From Bdellovibrio sp. ZAP7 (GTDB taxonomy: Bacteria > Bdellovibrionota > UBA1018 > CAIMNF01): a stretch of DNA of 64,000 nucleotides. Positions 63,867 to 64,000 of the stretch are shown one piece after another. The notes beneath the pieces are model-generated. The model made no database searches and was not told the DNA's origin. It was given only the letters and a program-made list of their open reading frames with translations. The position numbers were made by a program, and so were the translations under genes. The stretch lies in NCBI GenBank assembly GCA_945874535.1, contig CAMCGZ010000004.1, positions 1-64,000 of the forward strand, read 5' to 3'. Position 1 is the first letter of the stretch. Each line of letters starts with the position of its first letter.

Positions 63867-63870
63867 AGCT

Positions 63871-64000
63871 ATGAAGTTTTTTTTGCTCGGATTTTTTTTG
63901 TTGATGCTTGCTGTCGGATGCACAGGGAAACCGGCCGCGCCGGAATCGTGGTCTTCGGTAGACGAGTCTGTGCGTAAAGGCGTGCTTTCGCCACCCTCGC
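63871..64000 (+). CDS. Putative lipoprotein, 5' end only
   Basis: The last 130 bases hold the start of a gene. MKFFLLGFFLLMLAVGC is a lipoprotein signal with Cys17 in the lipobox LAVGC. The 26 mature residues visible are Ser/Pro/Ala-rich. It lies four bases after the phytochelatin-synthase-like gene, so it is probably co-transcribed. No function can be read from so short a piece. Confidence 0.75.
   Translation, partial: MKFFLLGFFLLMLAVGCTGKPAAPESWSSVDESVRKGVLSPPS

Overview
The window is 64 kb of dense, moderately GC-rich bacterial chromosome with about 52 protein genes, no rRNA or tRNA genes and no CRISPR array that I can see. Many neighbours overlap by 4 to 16 bases (ATGA, GTGA or TTGA junctions), which points to translational coupling. 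An outer membrane is implied by a TolC-like channel with MacA/MacB-like partners, several signal-peptide and lipoprotein genes, a periplasmic-type amidase and UppP. The metabolism looks aerobic: aconitase A, a eukaryote-type NADP isocitrate dehydrogenase, class I fumarase and FadD. A bacterial topoisomerase VI, many secreted proteins of unknown family and a PilZ protein suggest a Bdellovibrionota or other former deltaproteobacterial lineage. That assignment is an inference from gene content, not a proven one.

Region by region. 1-5.7 kb: Kup potassium transporter (cut by the left edge), a small lipoprotein, and a divergent two-component pair (NtrC-type regulator and histidine kinase) around an AT-rich palindrome. 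5.3-6.9 kb: a small unknown protein and a periplasmic cytochrome c'-like protein with a long helical tail. 7-12.8 kb: a co-directional ppsA, universal stress protein, Hsp20 and ftsH cluster. 12.7-16.9 kb: a MacB-MacA-TolC-like tripartite export operon. 16.9-19.2 kb: two-subunit fumarase and an SDR-fold protein. 19.2-25.2 kb: an RluA-family pseudouridine synthase, a secreted zinc peptidase, a 999-bp IS-like element and the prkA kinase. The inverted repeats of the element supply the stop codons of both flanking convergent genes. 25.2-27.5 kb: small genes upstream of prkA, then nusB and nrdR. 27.5-37 kb: holA, a thioesterase, an amidase, mutY, two secreted proteins, mutS, miaB and a gamma-carbonic-anhydrase-like protein. 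37-42 kb: dnaE and a PilZ protein with a degenerate HD-GYP domain. 42-48.3 kb: four unknown envelope or cytoplasmic genes. Two of them are secreted proteins that end in the same C-terminal motif. 48.3-54 kb: an AddA/RecB-like helicase-nuclease followed by both subunits of topoisomerase VI. 54-60 kb: a secreted triple-repeat protein, a truncated globin, an FKBP lipoprotein, uppP, a LOG-family protein and acnA. 60-64 kb: fadD, icd, a secreted phytochelatin-synthase-like protein and the start of a lipoprotein gene.

Themes: DNA maintenance (mutS, mutY, holA, dnaE, topo VI, helicase-nuclease), TCA cycle (acnA, icd, fumarase), protein stress (usp, hsp20, ftsH, prkA) and an unusually large set of uncharacterised exported proteins. 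The best candidates for something undescribed are the 42-48 kb envelope cluster with its shared RYQKKS tail motif, the prkA operon with non-standard partners, and the PilZ/pseudo-HD-GYP protein.
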